A program made the translations under genes and the position numbers. Positions 53,955-63,319 of a stretch of 64,000 nt of DNA are shown here, piece after piece (positions within the stretch are counted from its first letter, which is position 1; the number at the start of each line of letters is the position of its first letter). The stretch is from the NCBI RefSeq assembly GCF_000760935.2, contig NZ_CP049744.1, positions 2,283,001 through 2,347,000 on the forward strand, in the 5' to 3' direction. Under the pieces are notes generated by a model. It was not told the origin of the DNA and did no database searches. It was given only the letters and a program-made list of their open reading frames with translations. The stretch is from Rhodococcoides fascians A25f. GTDB lineage: Bacteria > Actinomycetota > Actinomycetes > Mycobacteriales > Mycobacteriaceae.

Positions 53955-54711
53955 CGAGACGGCGGTGCGTCCCACGCTGCTCGTGCTCGCGGACTCGCTG
54001 AGTTACTACGGGCCCGAGGGCGGGTTGCCGGTGGACGATCCGCGGCTCTGGCCCAATCTGGTTGCAGCCGAGCTCGGTTGGACAGTGGATTTGGTTGCGC
54101 GCATCGGCTGGACGAGTCGTGACGCATGGTGGGCTCTGACTCAGGATCCGCGAGTGTGGGCCGCGATTCCCCGTGCCGGTGCCGTCGTGTTCGCCATCGG
54201 CGGTATGGATTCGCTTCCGTCGCCGTTGCCTACCGCGCTGCGGGAGCAGATCCGGTACATCAGACCACCTGCTTTGCGACGCGTCGTTCGCGCGGGATAT
54301 CAAGCGGTGCAACCGGTTCTGTCGCATCTGGGTTGGCCGGTTGCACTGCCGCCGCGGCTCAGTGTCGATTACCTGGAGCAGGCCCGCGCGGCCTTGGCCT
54401 ACGTACGTCCCGAGCTTCCCGTCGTCGGCACCTATCCGTCGGTGCACCGCTGCGATGCCTACGGGCGGGTGCACTCGGGCCGCGAGCCCGCGGTACGGGC
54501 GTTGCGGGCGTGGAGTACGGACAAGAACGTTCCGATGGTCGATCTCGCCGACGCGGTGCGCCCGAACATCGAATCCGAGAACGCGAACCCCGACGGCATC
54601 CACTGGGGGTGGGACGCCCATCGTGCGGTGGCCGCGGCCATGCTCGAGGCGTTGCGACCGGTGGCTGCCTCGGCGTCGACCATGAACCCTGCAGCGACCC
54701 CGAAGCCATGA
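53941..54711 (+). CDS. octT: SGNH-type acyltransferase, probable diglucosylglycerate octanoyltransferase
   Basis: This 256-residue SGNH/GDSL-fold protein has the serine motif [10 protein letters not shown] and the late Asp-His block [13 protein letters not shown]. The gene at the same position in M. tuberculosis (Rv2418c, OctT) adds octanoate to early methylglucose lipopolysaccharide precursors. The assignment depends on synteny with gpgP. GTG 53941 overlaps gpgP, and the end overlaps degV by ATGA. Confidence 0.78.
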   Translation: MTSSDETAVRPTLLVLADSLSYYGPEGGLPVDDPRLWPNLVAAELGWTVDLVARIGWTSRDAWWALTQDPRVWAAIPRAGAVVFAIGGMDSLPSPLPTALREQIRYIRPPALRRVVRAGYQAVQPVLSHLGWPVALPPRLSVDYLEQARAALAYVRPELPVVGTYPSVHRCDAYGRVHSGREPAVRALRAWSTDKNVPMVDLADAVRPNIESENANPDGIHWGWDAHRAVAAAMLEALRPVAASASTMNPAATPKP

Positions 54712-55556
54712 CCGTCGCCGTCGTCACCGACTCTTCGTCCTGCCTGCCTGCCACGCTTGCGGCCGAGCGGGGAATCTCGCTGGTGCCCTTGCACGTACTG
54801 GTGGACGGAATCGACCATCGTGAGGGTGTGGACGAGATCCCCGAGCACTCCGCCTCGGGAAATCCGGTGACCACCGCCGGCGCGTCACCGGGCGAGCTGG
54901 CCGAGGTGTACGCCGCGGCTCTCGAACGCAGTCGAGGGGACGGTGTCGTTGCGCTGCACATCTCCCGGGGACTCTCGAGCACGTGGGAAGCAGCGCGCCA
55001 GGCCGCGGACGAGGTCGGCCCTGCCGTTCGAGTGGTCGATTCCGGTTCTGCAGGAATGGGATTGGGCTTTGCCGTGCTGACGGCTGCCGGTTCGGCTGCC
55101 GGGGGAGCGGACCTGGACACGGTTTACCACTGCGCCGTCGCTGCGTCGACGACCTCGAGGTGCTTCATCGTCGTCGATCGCCTCGACCATCTGCGACGCG
55201 GAGGTCGAATCGGCACCGCCGCAGCCCTCCTCGGCACTGCACTGGCCATGAAGCCGGTGTTGCACATCAGCGGCGGCGCACTCGTGCTGCGGGAGAAGAC
55301 GCGGACCTCGTCCAAGGCGTTGCACAAGCTGGTCGACGCAGCCGTCGCCGCCGCATCCGAGGTCGGTGACGATTCGGGGGTTGCGCTCGCCGTGCACCAT
55401 ATGTTGTGCGCGGAGCGTGCCGACGATGTCGCTGCGATGTTGGCCTCCCGAATTTCGGGCTTCACCAGCATCGACGTGTATCCCTTCGGTGCCGTGCTCG
55501 GGGCGCATGTCGGGCCCGGTGCCGTCGGCGTCGTCGTGGCGCCGGGACACCGATAG
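54708..55556 (+). CDS. DegV family fatty-acid-binding protein
   Basis: This 282-residue DegV protein binds a long-chain fatty acid, and some members act in fatty-acid kinase systems. Family motifs are [43 protein letters not shown] and [11 protein letters not shown]. No kinase partner (FakA) is seen nearby. It may be a carrier for the acyl step of OctT, but this is only suggested by the overlap. Confidence 0.88.
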   Translation: MTVAVVTDSSSCLPATLAAERGISLVPLHVLVDGIDHREGVDEIPEHSASGNPVTTAGASPGELAEVYAAALERSRGDGVVALHISRGLSSTWEAARQAADEVGPAVRVVDSGSAGMGLGFAVLTAAGSAAGGADLDTVYHCAVAASTTSRCFIVVDRLDHLRRGGRIGTAAALLGTALAMKPVLHISGGALVLREKTRTSSKALHKLVDAAVAAASEVGDDSGVALAVHHMLCAERADDVAAMLASRISGFTSIDVYPFGAVLGAHVGPGAVGVVVAPGHR

Positions 55557-55651
55557 TCGCGCCGATCTCATTGATCATCCACAGGTAGCGAGTTGTGCAC
55601 AGGGCAATTCGCGACCAGCGTCTCGTGGCGTGTGGGCCCGACCGCCGAAAC

Positions 55652-55657
55652 TAGCGT
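55652..55657 (+). promoter_or_regulatory. comEA -10 box (leaderless)
   Basis: TAGCGT stands 8 nt before the ATG at 55666 within the 109-bp gap after degV. It would start the comEA-comEC transcript. Confidence 0.45.
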
Positions 55658-55665
55658 CCTGGTGC

Positions 55666-56559
55666 ATGGGCGGTGACGACGATCGGGCGCACACGGTGGC
55701 GCGACTGAATGCCGTGCGCAGACAACCTGATTCCGCACGCCCGGATGGGATACCCGCGCGCGTCGAGACGCAGGAATCCAGCCCTGACGTGACGACCCCG
55801 GAACCGGATTGGCTGATCTCGAGTTCGCCGAGGCTCGGTTCCCCGTGGTCGTCCGTACTTCCACAGCGATGGCGTTCCGCTCGGGTGGACCCGGGAAGGC
55901 AGGGTGCCATCGCCCTGGCAGCAGCCGGAGTCTTTGTCGTGCTCGTCGCGGCATTCGCGGTGTTTCGAGATGCGCCGACGCCTGCACCCGCTCCACCGCT
56001 GGCTGTGGTTGCATCCGATACGAAGAATTCGGACGTCCCGGCCGAACCGGTACCGGCAGTGGAAGCCGAGCTGGTCGTGAGCGTCGTCGGCCTGGTGGTA
56101 CAGCCCGGACTGGTTCGGCTGCAACCGGGTTCGCGAATCGCCGACGCGGTCGCCGCGGCGGGTGGACCTGTCGAGGGTGCCGATCTGTTTGCGCTCAACA
56201 TGGCCGCGCGAGTGGCCGACGGTGATCAGATCGTCGTCGGTGTCGTGCCGCCACAGGCTGCCCCGCCGTTGAGTAGTACGACCTCGACGCAGGGTGTGGC
56301 ATCGAGCGGTGGAATGGCGGACGGTGGTGTCCCGGCCGATCCGCCTGGGGGTTCGCCGCTCGGCGGGACGGTGGACCTCAATGCCGCCACCGTGGCCGAG
56401 TTGGACGCGTTACCCGGGGTCGGGCCGGTGACCGCAACCTCGATCGTGAGTTGGCGAGAGACCAACGGCCGCTTCGTCTCTGTCGATCAGCTCGCCGAAG
56501 TGGACGGAATCGGGCCCGGGAGGCTGGCGAAGATCCGCGATCTCGTGCACATCGGATGA
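55666..56559 (+). CDS. comEA: ComEA family DNA-binding protein (SLBB + helix-hairpin-helix)
   Basis: This 297-residue membrane-anchored protein has a cytoplasmic N-terminus, one transmembrane helix near residues 84-103 (AIALAAAGVFVVLVAAFAVF), an SLBB domain near 128-190 (VSVVGLVVQPGLVRLQPGSR) and a C-terminal tandem HhH (VDLNAATVAELDALPGVG, VDGIGPGRLAKIRDLV). In competent bacteria it binds incoming double-stranded DNA outside the membrane. The end overlaps comEC by ATGA. Confidence 0.9.
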   Translation: MGGDDDRAHTVARLNAVRRQPDSARPDGIPARVETQESSPDVTTPEPDWLISSSPRLGSPWSSVLPQRWRSARVDPGRQGAIALAAAGVFVVLVAAFAVFRDAPTPAPAPPLAVVASDTKNSDVPAEPVPAVEAELVVSVVGLVVQPGLVRLQPGSRIADAVAAAGGPVEGADLFALNMAARVADGDQIVVGVVPPQAAPPLSSTTSTQGVASSGGMADGGVPADPPGGSPLGGTVDLNAATVAELDALPGVGPVTATSIVSWRETNGRFVSVDQLAEVDGIGPGRLAKIRDLVHIG

Positions 56560-58148
56560 GCACCGACGCCGTATCGACCGCCACTGCGCAGGCCGAGGAG
56601 TTTCTGCCGTTCGATATACGTCTGGTTCCGGCCGTGGTGGTGTGCTGGTCGATCACCGCGGTCGGAATACTCGGCGGCCCCGGCGCGGCGGTAGCGGCCA
56701 CGGCGTCGACCTCGCTGATGGTGCTGCTCGGTTCGCTGGCGCTGCGACGGCTGGCGGCACGATGCGCCGCGTCCGGTCCCAGCTGGGCGGGAGTGGCCAC
56801 GGTGATTGCACTCGCGCTGTGCTTCGGCGGAGCGATCTGGCTTCAGATGTGCGCAGTAGCAGATCATCCCGTGGCTGCTGCCGCGGAGAAACGCGCGTGG
56901 ATCACCGCGTCGGTTCGGCTGGAGGAGGACCCACGCCGACTGACGTCCGCAGGACCCTCGATGGTGATGACGAAGGCCGAGTTGATTCGCGTGGACGTCG
57001 GAGGTGAGGCGCTGTACGTCGGCGGACGCGTCTCGATCATCGCCCCGGAGTCGAGTTGGTCCACGCTGCTGCCGGGTCAACAGATCACCGTCCGGGGCAG
57101 GCTCGGCGAACCGATTCGACCAGACATGACTGTGGCGGTGATCCGCGTATCGGGACCACCCGTCACCGTCGGTGACCCCGGGGCGATCTCGGCCGCAGCC
57201 GGCACCTTCCGGTCGAATTTGGCTGCGGTGGCGCAGAATTCGATGCCACCGGATCGTGCAGGTCTGCTACCCGGTCTCGTGGTCGGGGATGTGTCCCGAT
57301 TGGACGAGACGGTCACCGAGAACTTCCGGGCGGCCGGACTGACGCATTTGACAGCTGTGTCGGGCGCAAACTTTTCCATCGTGATCGGTGCGGTTCTGCT
57401 GGTGTTGCGCAGCATCGGGATCGGCCCCCGAGCGACAGTCGCAGTTGCGTTTTTCGTGCTCGTCGCGTTCGTGATCGTGGCTCGACCGTCGCCGAGTGTG
57501 CTTCGTGCGGCGGTGATGGGTTCGATCGGGCTGTTGGCCCTCGTCACCGGCAGGCGGCGGCAGGCCGTTCCGGCCCTGTGCGGCGCGGTGCTGGGCTTGC
57601 TCGCATGGTGGCCGAGGCTGGCGGTGGACGTCGGGTTCGTCCTGTCGGTGTTCGCCACCGCCGGACTCGTCCTGGTCGCACCGATCTGGGTCGACTGGCT
57701 CCGTGCCCGCGGCTGGCCGAGGGCAGCCGCGGAGGTATCGGCCGTCGCTGCAGCCGCGCACGCGGTGACGGCACCGGTGGTCGCGGCGATGACGGGAACG
57801 ATCAGTGTGGTGGGCGTCGTTGCGAACGTGTTGGTGGCACCGGTCGTCGCTCCGATCACGGTGGTGGGCATCGTGACGGCCGTGATCGCCACCGTCAGCA
57901 CGTCGGTCGCCGAGCTGACGGCGCATCTGGCGTCGGCCCCGTTGTGGTGGTTGATCACGGTGGCGCAGCGTGCCGCATCGGTGCCTGTTGCCGGGATCGT
58001 CGTCCCCGACGGTCTCCTGGGTGCAGCGCTGGCGGGCTTCGGTACGGCCACGCTGCTCGTGGCGTTGCGGTTGCGGGTGCTGCGGTGGGTTGCTGCAGTG
58101 GTGGCGATAACGGCACTGGCCATGTGGACTGCGCATGTGCTGTGGTGA
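56556..58148 (+). CDS. comEC: ComEC/Rec2 family DNA-uptake channel, without metallo-beta-lactamase domain
   Basis: This 530-residue protein has an N-terminal DUF4131-like region with three helices, an OB-fold segment (GQQITVRGRLGEP) and the Competence domain with about eight helices (LLPGLVVGDVSRLDE, LTHLTAVSGANFSIVIG). It ends after the last helix, so the C-terminal nuclease-like domain of longer ComEC proteins is absent, as in M. tuberculosis Rv2414c. It would translocate single-stranded DNA, with strand degradation left to another protein, if it is used for uptake at all. Confidence 0.9.
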   Translation: MSTDAVSTATAQAEEFLPFDIRLVPAVVVCWSITAVGILGGPGAAVAATASTSLMVLLGSLALRRLAARCAASGPSWAGVATVIALALCFGGAIWLQMCAVADHPVAAAAEKRAWITASVRLEEDPRRLTSAGPSMVMTKAELIRVDVGGEALYVGGRVSIIAPESSWSTLLPGQQITVRGRLGEPIRPDMTVAVIRVSGPPVTVGDPGAISAAAGTFRSNLAAVAQNSMPPDRAGLLPGLVVGDVSRLDETVTENFRAAGLTHLTAVSGANFSIVIGAVLLVLRSIGIGPRATVAVAFFVLVAFVIVARPSPSVLRAAVMGSIGLLALVTGRRRQAVPALCGAVLGLLAWWPRLAVDVGFVLSVFATAGLVLVAPIWVDWLRARGWPRAAAEVSAVAAAAHAVTAPVVAAMTGTISVVGVVANVLVAPVVAPITVVGIVTAVIATVSTSVAELTAHLASAPLWWLITVAQRAASVPVAGIVVPDGLLGAALAGFGTATLLVALRLRVLRWVAAVVAITALAMWTAHVLW

Positions 58149-58166
58149 TCGCTCGAAAGGAAGCGG

Positions 58167-59174
58167 ATGCCCGAGCTGTCGGCCCCACATGGCACGATCA
58201 CGGGTGTGACTTCGAGTGTGGCTCCTCTGCATCTGGTTCTCGGCGACGAGGAACTTCTGATGGATCGCGCGGTGGCGTCGATCGTGGCGCAGGTGCGTGC
58301 CAATGCGGCGATTCCGGGGGAGGATCTGCCGGTCACACGGTTGCGCACCGGCGACGCCAGTGCCCCGGAACTTGCCGAACTGCTCAGTCCGTCGCTGTTC
58401 GCGGAGGACCGCGTGGTTGTGCTCGAGGCAGCGGCCGAGGCAGGCAAGGATGCTGCGGCTCTGGTGCTCGACGCCGCAACCGATCCGCCCGAGGGCGCGG
58501 TCGTGGTGGTCATGCATTCCGGCGGCGGTCGGGCCAAGGCCATGGTCGGTGCTCTGCAGAAGTGCGGCGCTCAGGTGCACGAGTGCGTCAAGCTCACCAA
58601 GCCCGCCGAACGCATCGACTTCGTGCGCGGTGAATTCCGTGCGGCCGACGTGCGCGTGAGCGGCGAGGTGATCGAGGCTGTCGTCGAGTCGGTCGGCAAC
58701 GAACTGCGCGAATTGGCCTCGGCCTGTTCGCAGCTGGTCTCCGATACCGGCGGCAAGGTCGATCTGGCTGCAGTGCGCCGGTATTACTCGGGCAAGGCGG
58801 AAGTCTCCGGATTCGACGTCGCCGACAAAGCGGTGATCGGAGACAGAGCCGGCGCGCTCGAGGCTGTTCGCTGGGCGATGCACAGGGGAGTGGCGCATGT
58901 GCTGTTGGCCGACGCCTTGGCCGATGCCGTCCGCACCATTGCGCTGGTGGGTTCGGCCGGTCGCGGCGACCCGTTCCGAATGGCAGGTGAATTGGGCATG
59001 CCGCCGTGGAAGATCAAGAAGGCGCAGGGTCAGGCCCGAGGCTGGAACGGTCGATCCATCGCGCAGGCGTTACGGGTTGTGGCGCAACTGAACGCCGACG
59101 TCAAAGGTCAAGCCGCGGATGCGGACTACGCCGTGGAAAAGGCGGTCGCGGAGGTCGCGGGGCTGGGCCGGTAG
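58167..59174 (+). CDS. holA: DNA polymerase III subunit delta
   Basis: This 335-residue clamp-loader subunit opens the beta clamp. The family start [17 protein letters not shown] is at residue 19, and [11 protein letters not shown] and [15 protein letters not shown] follow. ATG 58167 has AAAGGAAG before it. A GTG at 58206 is 7 nt after a CACGAT box and only a few residues before the conserved region, so it is a credible leaderless alternative. Confidence 0.9.
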   Translation: MPELSAPHGTITGVTSSVAPLHLVLGDEELLMDRAVASIVAQVRANAAIPGEDLPVTRLRTGDASAPELAELLSPSLFAEDRVVVLEAAAEAGKDAAALVLDAATDPPEGAVVVVMHSGGGRAKAMVGALQKCGAQVHECVKLTKPAERIDFVRGEFRAADVRVSGEVIEAVVESVGNELRELASACSQLVSDTGGKVDLAAVRRYYSGKAEVSGFDVADKAVIGDRAGALEAVRWAMHRGVAHVLLADALADAVRTIALVGSAGRGDPFRMAGELGMPPWKIKKAQGQARGWNGRSIAQALRVVAQLNADVKGQAADADYAVEKAVAEVAGLGR

Positions 59175-59230
59175 CGCTCGGGCCCCAGCGTTGTGACAAG
59201 TCCAGGGCACGAAAAACCCAGGGCACGAGA

Positions 59231-59264
59231 AAGCCCGCTGCCTCCGTGTCGGATGCAGCGGGCT
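59231..59264 (-). terminator. rpsT terminator
   Basis: A 9-bp stem GCCCGCTGC (59234-59242) / GCAGCGGGC (59256-59264) is read on the minus strand just after rpsT and followed by TTT. Close by on the holA side the decamer CAGGGCACGA occurs twice in direct orientation. Confidence 0.75.
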
Positions 59265-59284
59265 CGGTCGAGCTCAGCGGTGAA

Positions 59285-59545
59285 TCAGAGCTTGTTGACT
59301 GCGAGAGCCAGTGCCGACTTCTTGTTGGCAGCCTGGTTCTTGTGGATGACGCCCTTGCTGGCGGCCTTGTCGAGCTTGCGGCCTGCGTCGAGGAGAATCT
59401 CGGAAGCCTTGTCCTTGTCGCCCGCAGCCTGTGCCTCGCGGAACGAGCGGATGACGGTACGAAGGGAGGACTTCACCGACTGGTTGCGCAGGCGTGCACG
59501 CTCGTTGGTGAGAATCCGCTTCTTCTGGGACTTGATATTGGCCAC
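59285..59545 (-). CDS. rpsT: 30S ribosomal protein S20
   Basis: This 86-residue S20 starts [21 protein letters not shown] and ends [18 protein letters not shown], and binds 16S rRNA in the lower body of the 30S subunit. The GTG at 59545 gives the family length. AGAAGGA lies about 12 nt upstream. It is the only minus-strand gene in this part of the backbone, as in M. tuberculosis. Confidence 0.97.
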   Translation of the reverse strand: MANIKSQKKRILTNERARLRNQSVKSSLRTVIRSFREAQAAGDKDKASEILLDAGRKLDKAASKGVIHKNQAANKKSALALAVNKL

Positions 59546-59751
59546 GCGTAAAATCCTTCTTGTCTTCGTCGGTATTCCGGTCAGGGCGATCCATGCTGGA
59601 ATGCCCGAAGTCTGCTGCAGAGCTTTGGAGCCCTGCGCCGAAGATCGAGAATACCAGCCCGGCAGGGCAGAACCCAATTGGGTGCACCCGTGACGATGCG
59701 TTTCAAGAATTTAACGCTTCTACCGCGCCTAACTCCAGTCTCTGTAGCAAC

Positions 59752-61458
59752 ATGACCAGAATGAGTCCGCGATCGGCAACGCATGCCGCCACCAAGGCCA
59801 AAGCGACCAAAACCAAGTCAGCGGATCGCGTCGAACCCGAGGTCGACGGGGTGTTCGGGGGTTATTCCGACGTCGGAAAGTACAGTCTCGCCTTCGACGA
59901 GATGTTCGACGCGGACGGACGAACCAGGACTCCCTACAAGGGCATTCATACAGCCCTTGCCCCGGCGAACGCGTCCGACCTGGACGCGAGATCCGATGCA
60001 CTGGGACGCGCATTCGTCGACCAGGGCATCACGTTCTCGCTGTCCGGCCAGGAGCGCCCGTTCCCGCTCGACCAGGTTCCCCGCGTCATCGCCGCCGGGG
60101 AGTGGTCACGGCTCGAACGCGGCATCAAGCAGCGCGTCAAAGCGCTCGAGATGTTTCTCGCCGACATCTACGGCGATCAGGAAATCCTCCGCGACGGCGT
60201 GGTGCCGAAGCGACTGATCACCTCCTGCGAGCACTTCCACCGTGAGGCGGTCGGCATCACACCGCCCAACGGCGTGCGCATCCATGTCGCCGGAATCGAT
60301 TTGGTCCGTGATGCACAGGGCACGTTCCGCGTCCTCGAAGACAATCTGCGTTCGCCCTCCGGTGTGTCGTATGTCATGGAGAACCGGCGCACCATGGCCC
60401 GGGTGTTCCCGGATCTGTTCGCCAGTCACCGCGTGCGTGCCGTCGGCGATTACGCCTCGCACCTGTTGCGCGCATTGCGCTCCGCCGCAGCTCTCAACGA
60501 GGCCGACCCCACTGTGGTGGTGCTGACCCCCGGTGTGGCCAACTCCGCGTACTTCGAGCATTCGTTGCTCGCTCGGCTGATGGGCGTCGAACTCGTCGAG
60601 GGACGCGATCTGTTCTGCCGGGACAACATCGTCTACATGCGCACCACCGAGGGTGAGCGCCAGGTCGACGTCATCTACCGACGCATCGACGACGACTACC
60701 TCGACCCCATGCAGTTCCGGCCGGATTCGGTCCTGGGCGTGGCAGGCCTCGTCAACGCCGCCCGCGCAGGCAACGTCGTGATCTCCAGCGCCGTCGGAAA
60801 CGGCGTCGGCGACGACAAGCTGGTCTACACGTACGTGCCCACGATCATCGACTACTACATGGGCGAGAAGCCGTTGCTCGCCAACGTCGACACGTTCCGG
60901 TGCTGGCTGGACGACGAGTGCGAGGAAGTCCTCGACCGCATCGACGAATTGGTGATCAAGCCGGTCGAAGGGTCGGGTGGTTACGGCATCGTCTTCGGCC
61001 CCGACGCCTCGCCGAAGGAATTGGCGACCATCAGCAAGAAGGTTCGCGCGGATCCGCGCGGCTGGATCGCGCAGCCCGTCGTGCAGCTCTCGACGGTGCC
61101 CACCAAGATCGGTGACCGGTTGGTTCCCCGGCACGTGGACCTGCGGCCGTTCGCGGTCAACGACGGCGACGACGTCTGGGTGTTGCCCGGAGGCTTGACC
61201 CGAGTAGCCCTGCCGGAGGGTTCGTTGGTGGTCAACTCGAGCCAGGGCGGCGGCAGCAAGGACACCTGGGTGCTCGCCACCCGAACCTCGCAGGAGGAGC
61301 AGGAACTGGCAGGCGAGGAGATCGTCAGCGTTCCGCCGGAGTCGCCCATGGTCGAACAGGGCCCGGAGCTGACCATGGACCAGCAGATGAATCAGCAGCA
61401 GCAACAGCAACAGCAACAGCAGGCAATGAACTCGGACTCGAACGGCGGTGGACAGTAA
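59752..61458 (+). CDS. circularly permuted ATP-grasp protein
   Basis: This 568-residue protein of the circularly permuted ATP-grasp type 2 family has MFDADGRTRTPYKGIH, LEDNLRSPSGVSYVMENR, VKPVEGSGGYGIVFG for the ATP loop and HVDLRPFAV. It resembles peptide ligases, and the substrate is unknown. It is always followed by alpha-E and transglutaminase-like genes, as here and in M. tuberculosis (Rv2411c-Rv2409c). A 10-glutamine run lies near the C-terminus. ATG 59752 is chosen, with ATG 59761 as alternative. The next gene begins directly after its stop. Confidence 0.88.
   Translation: MTRMSPRSATHAATKAKATKTKSADRVEPEVDGVFGGYSDVGKYSLAFDEMFDADGRTRTPYKGIHTALAPANASDLDARSDALGRAFVDQGITFSLSGQERPFPLDQVPRVIAAGEWSRLERGIKQRVKALEMFLADIYGDQEILRDGVVPKRLITSCEHFHREAVGITPPNGVRIHVAGIDLVRDAQGTFRVLEDNLRSPSGVSYVMENRRTMARVFPDLFASHRVRAVGDYASHLLRALRSAAALNEADPTVVVLTPGVANSAYFEHSLLARLMGVELVEGRDLFCRDNIVYMRTTEGERQVDVIYRRIDDDYLDPMQFRPDSVLGVAGLVNAARAGNVVISSAVGNGVGDDKLVYTYVPTIIDYYMGEKPLLANVDTFRCWLDDECEEVLDRIDELVIKPVEGSGGYGIVFGPDASPKELATISKKVRADPRGWIAQPVVQLSTVPTKIGDRLVPRHVDLRPFAVNDGDDVWVLPGGLTRVALPEGSLVVNSSQGGGSKDTWVLATRTSQEEQELAGEEIVSVPPESPMVEQGPELTMDQQMNQQQQQQQQQQAMNSDSNGGGQ
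61393..61422 (+). repeat. CAG/CAA microsatellite encoding ten glutamines
   Basis: Ten consecutive CAR codons near the C-terminus of the ATP-grasp protein form a short low-complexity tract that could vary in length by slippage without loss of frame. Confidence 0.85.
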
Positions 61459-62433
61459 ATGCTCGCGCGCAACGCAGAGTCGCTCTACTGGATCGGACGG
61501 TACGTCGAGAGAGCGGACGACACGGCCCGCATTCTCGACGTCACCGTCCACCAGCTTCTCGAAGACGCCACGGTCGATCCCGACCACATCTCGCGAGTGT
61601 TGTTGCGAGTACTCGGTTTCAAGCACGAGCCGGACGTCTCGCTCGACGTGTGGTCGCTCACCGAGTTGGTGGCCTTCAGCCGTGACGGGCTCGGCTCCAT
61701 CGTGGACTCGCTGTCCAGCGCACGCGAAAATGCCCGTGGCGCTCGCGAAGTCACGTCGAGTGAGATGTGGGAGTGCCTCAACACCACGTACAACGGACTG
61801 AACGAGCGCATCAGGGCATCCAAGCGCACCGGCCCGGCCGAGTTCTTCAGCTACATCGAAGAGCGGGCCGCGATGTTCGCCGGTCTCGCGGATTCCACCC
61901 TCAGTCACGACGACGGCTACCGCTTCCTGTTGCTCGGTCGCTCGGTCGAGCGCATCGACATGATCGTTCGGCTGCTGCTCTCGCGCGCCGGTGACCGGCC
62001 GTCGTCGCCCGCGTGGGTCACTGTGCTCCGATCCGCCGGTGCTCACGACACCTACCTGCGCACCTACCGCGGCGCGCTCGACGCTCAGCGAGTTCTCGAA
62101 TTCATGTTGTTGGACAGGCTCTTTCCGCGCTCGGTGTTCTATGCACTCAACGAGGCGGAACGGTCGCTCGATCAGCTCGACCATCAGCCCAACAGTCGAG
62201 TCGGTGCACGGGCCGAGGCTCAGCGGCTACTGGGTCGCGCGCGTAGCGAACTCGAATTCCTCCGTCCCGGTGAAATTCTCGACGATCTGCAGGAGCGCCT
62301 GCTCTCTCTGCAGGAAACCTGCCGTGAACTCGGTGAGGCGATCTCCAAGCAGTACTTTCACGCCGCTCCGTGGGTTGCGTGGACGGACGCCGGCTCCGGA
62401 ACATTCGAAGATCAATTGGAAGGTGAACTGTGA
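61459..62433 (+). CDS. alpha-E domain protein (DUF403)
   Basis: This 324-residue all-helical protein has the family opening MLARNAESLYWIGRYVERADD and a second conserved block HDDGYRFLLLGRSVERIDMI. The function is unproven. It accompanies the ATP-grasp and transglutaminase-like proteins and may scaffold a ligase-peptidase complex. Start follows the ATP-grasp stop with no gap, and the end overlaps the next GTG. Confidence 0.9.
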   Translation: MLARNAESLYWIGRYVERADDTARILDVTVHQLLEDATVDPDHISRVLLRVLGFKHEPDVSLDVWSLTELVAFSRDGLGSIVDSLSSARENARGAREVTSSEMWECLNTTYNGLNERIRASKRTGPAEFFSYIEERAAMFAGLADSTLSHDDGYRFLLLGRSVERIDMIVRLLLSRAGDRPSSPAWVTVLRSAGAHDTYLRTYRGALDAQRVLEFMLLDRLFPRSVFYALNEAERSLDQLDHQPNSRVGARAEAQRLLGRARSELEFLRPGEILDDLQERLLSLQETCRELGEAISKQYFHAAPWVAWTDAGSGTFEDQLEGEL

Positions 62434-63272
62434 GCTGGCGTATGCGTGTCGTACACACCACGGGCTATCAGTACGACGCACCGGTGACCTCGTCCTACAA
62501 CGAAGCTCGGCTGACGCCGCGAAGTGACAACCGGCAGAACGTGATTCTGAACCGAGTCGAGACGAACCCGGTGACGCGGTCCTACCGCTACACCGACTAC
62601 TGGGGTACGGCGGTGACGGCGTTCGATCTGCACGCACCGCACACCGAGCTCGAGGTCACCGGATCCTCGGTGGTCGAGACCGATCCTTTCGTCTACCCCG
62701 ACGAGAACGCGTCCTGGGAAGAGCTGGCCAGCGATCCGGTGACCGACCGTTTCAACGAGGTGCTCGACAACACGGTCTACGTGCCGAAGAACCGTCAGCT
62801 TGCGTCGGTGGCGAAAAAGCTCTCGAAGGGATTGCCGCCGCAGGAATCGGTGGTCGAGATCTCGAACTGGGTCAACCAGGAGATGTCGTACGTCCCGGGG
62901 ACCACCGGGGTGCACACCTCGGCCGTCGAGGCGTGGTCGGAGAAGAAGGGCGTCTGCCAGGACTACGCCCACCTGACTCTGTTGATGCTGCGCAGCATCG
63001 GTATCCCCAGCCGGTACGTCTCGGGATACCTGCACCCGAAGAAGCAGGCGGCGATCGGCGCGACCGTCGAGGGCCAGAGCCACGCGTGGATCGAGGCGTG
63101 GACGGGTGCCTGGTGGGGTTACGACCCGACCAACGCGATCGCGGTCAACGAGCAGCACGTCTCGGTGGGACTCGGCCGCGACTACGCCGACGTGCCTCCA
63201 CTCAAGGGCATCTTCTCCGGCGGCGGTTCGACGGCTCTCGACGTTGTCGTCGAAATCACGCGACTGGCCTAG
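62430..63272 (+). CDS. transglutaminase-like cysteine protease family protein
   Basis: This 280-residue protein has a bacterial transglutaminase N domain (RVVHTTGYQYDAPV..SYNEARLTP) and a catalytic core with cysteine in KKGVCQDYAHL, histidine in GQSHAWIEAW and aspartate in WGYDPTNA. The triad is intact. It is likely a peptidase or amidase acting with the ATP-grasp and alpha-E partners. The GTG overlaps the alpha-E stop. Confidence 0.9.
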   Translation: MSWRMRVVHTTGYQYDAPVTSSYNEARLTPRSDNRQNVILNRVETNPVTRSYRYTDYWGTAVTAFDLHAPHTELEVTGSSVVETDPFVYPDENASWEELASDPVTDRFNEVLDNTVYVPKNRQLASVAKKLSKGLPPQESVVEISNWVNQEMSYVPGTTGVHTSAVEAWSEKKGVCQDYAHLTLLMLRSIGIPSRYVSGYLHPKKQAAIGATVEGQSHAWIEAWTGAWWGYDPTNAIAVNEQHVSVGLGRDYADVPPLKGIFSGGGSTALDVVVEITRLA

Positions 63273-63273
63273 C

Positions 63274-63319
63274 GTCGTGCGCGTTGTGCGTAGCTGTGGC
63301 TACGCACAACGCGCACGAC
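63274..63319. terminator. perfect 21-bp hairpin between convergent genes
   Basis: The left arm (63274-63294) pairs without mismatch with the right arm (63299-63319) around a TGTG loop. It begins 1 bp after the transglutaminase stop and ends at the stop of the convergent PemK-like gene, so it can terminate both. There is no T-tract on either side. Confidence 0.8.

Noticed and set aside
60106..62184. 692-codon antisense frame over the ATP-grasp and alpha-E genes
   Set aside because: Low-complexity shadow text (including a leucine run from the CAR tract), with no start signal or domain.
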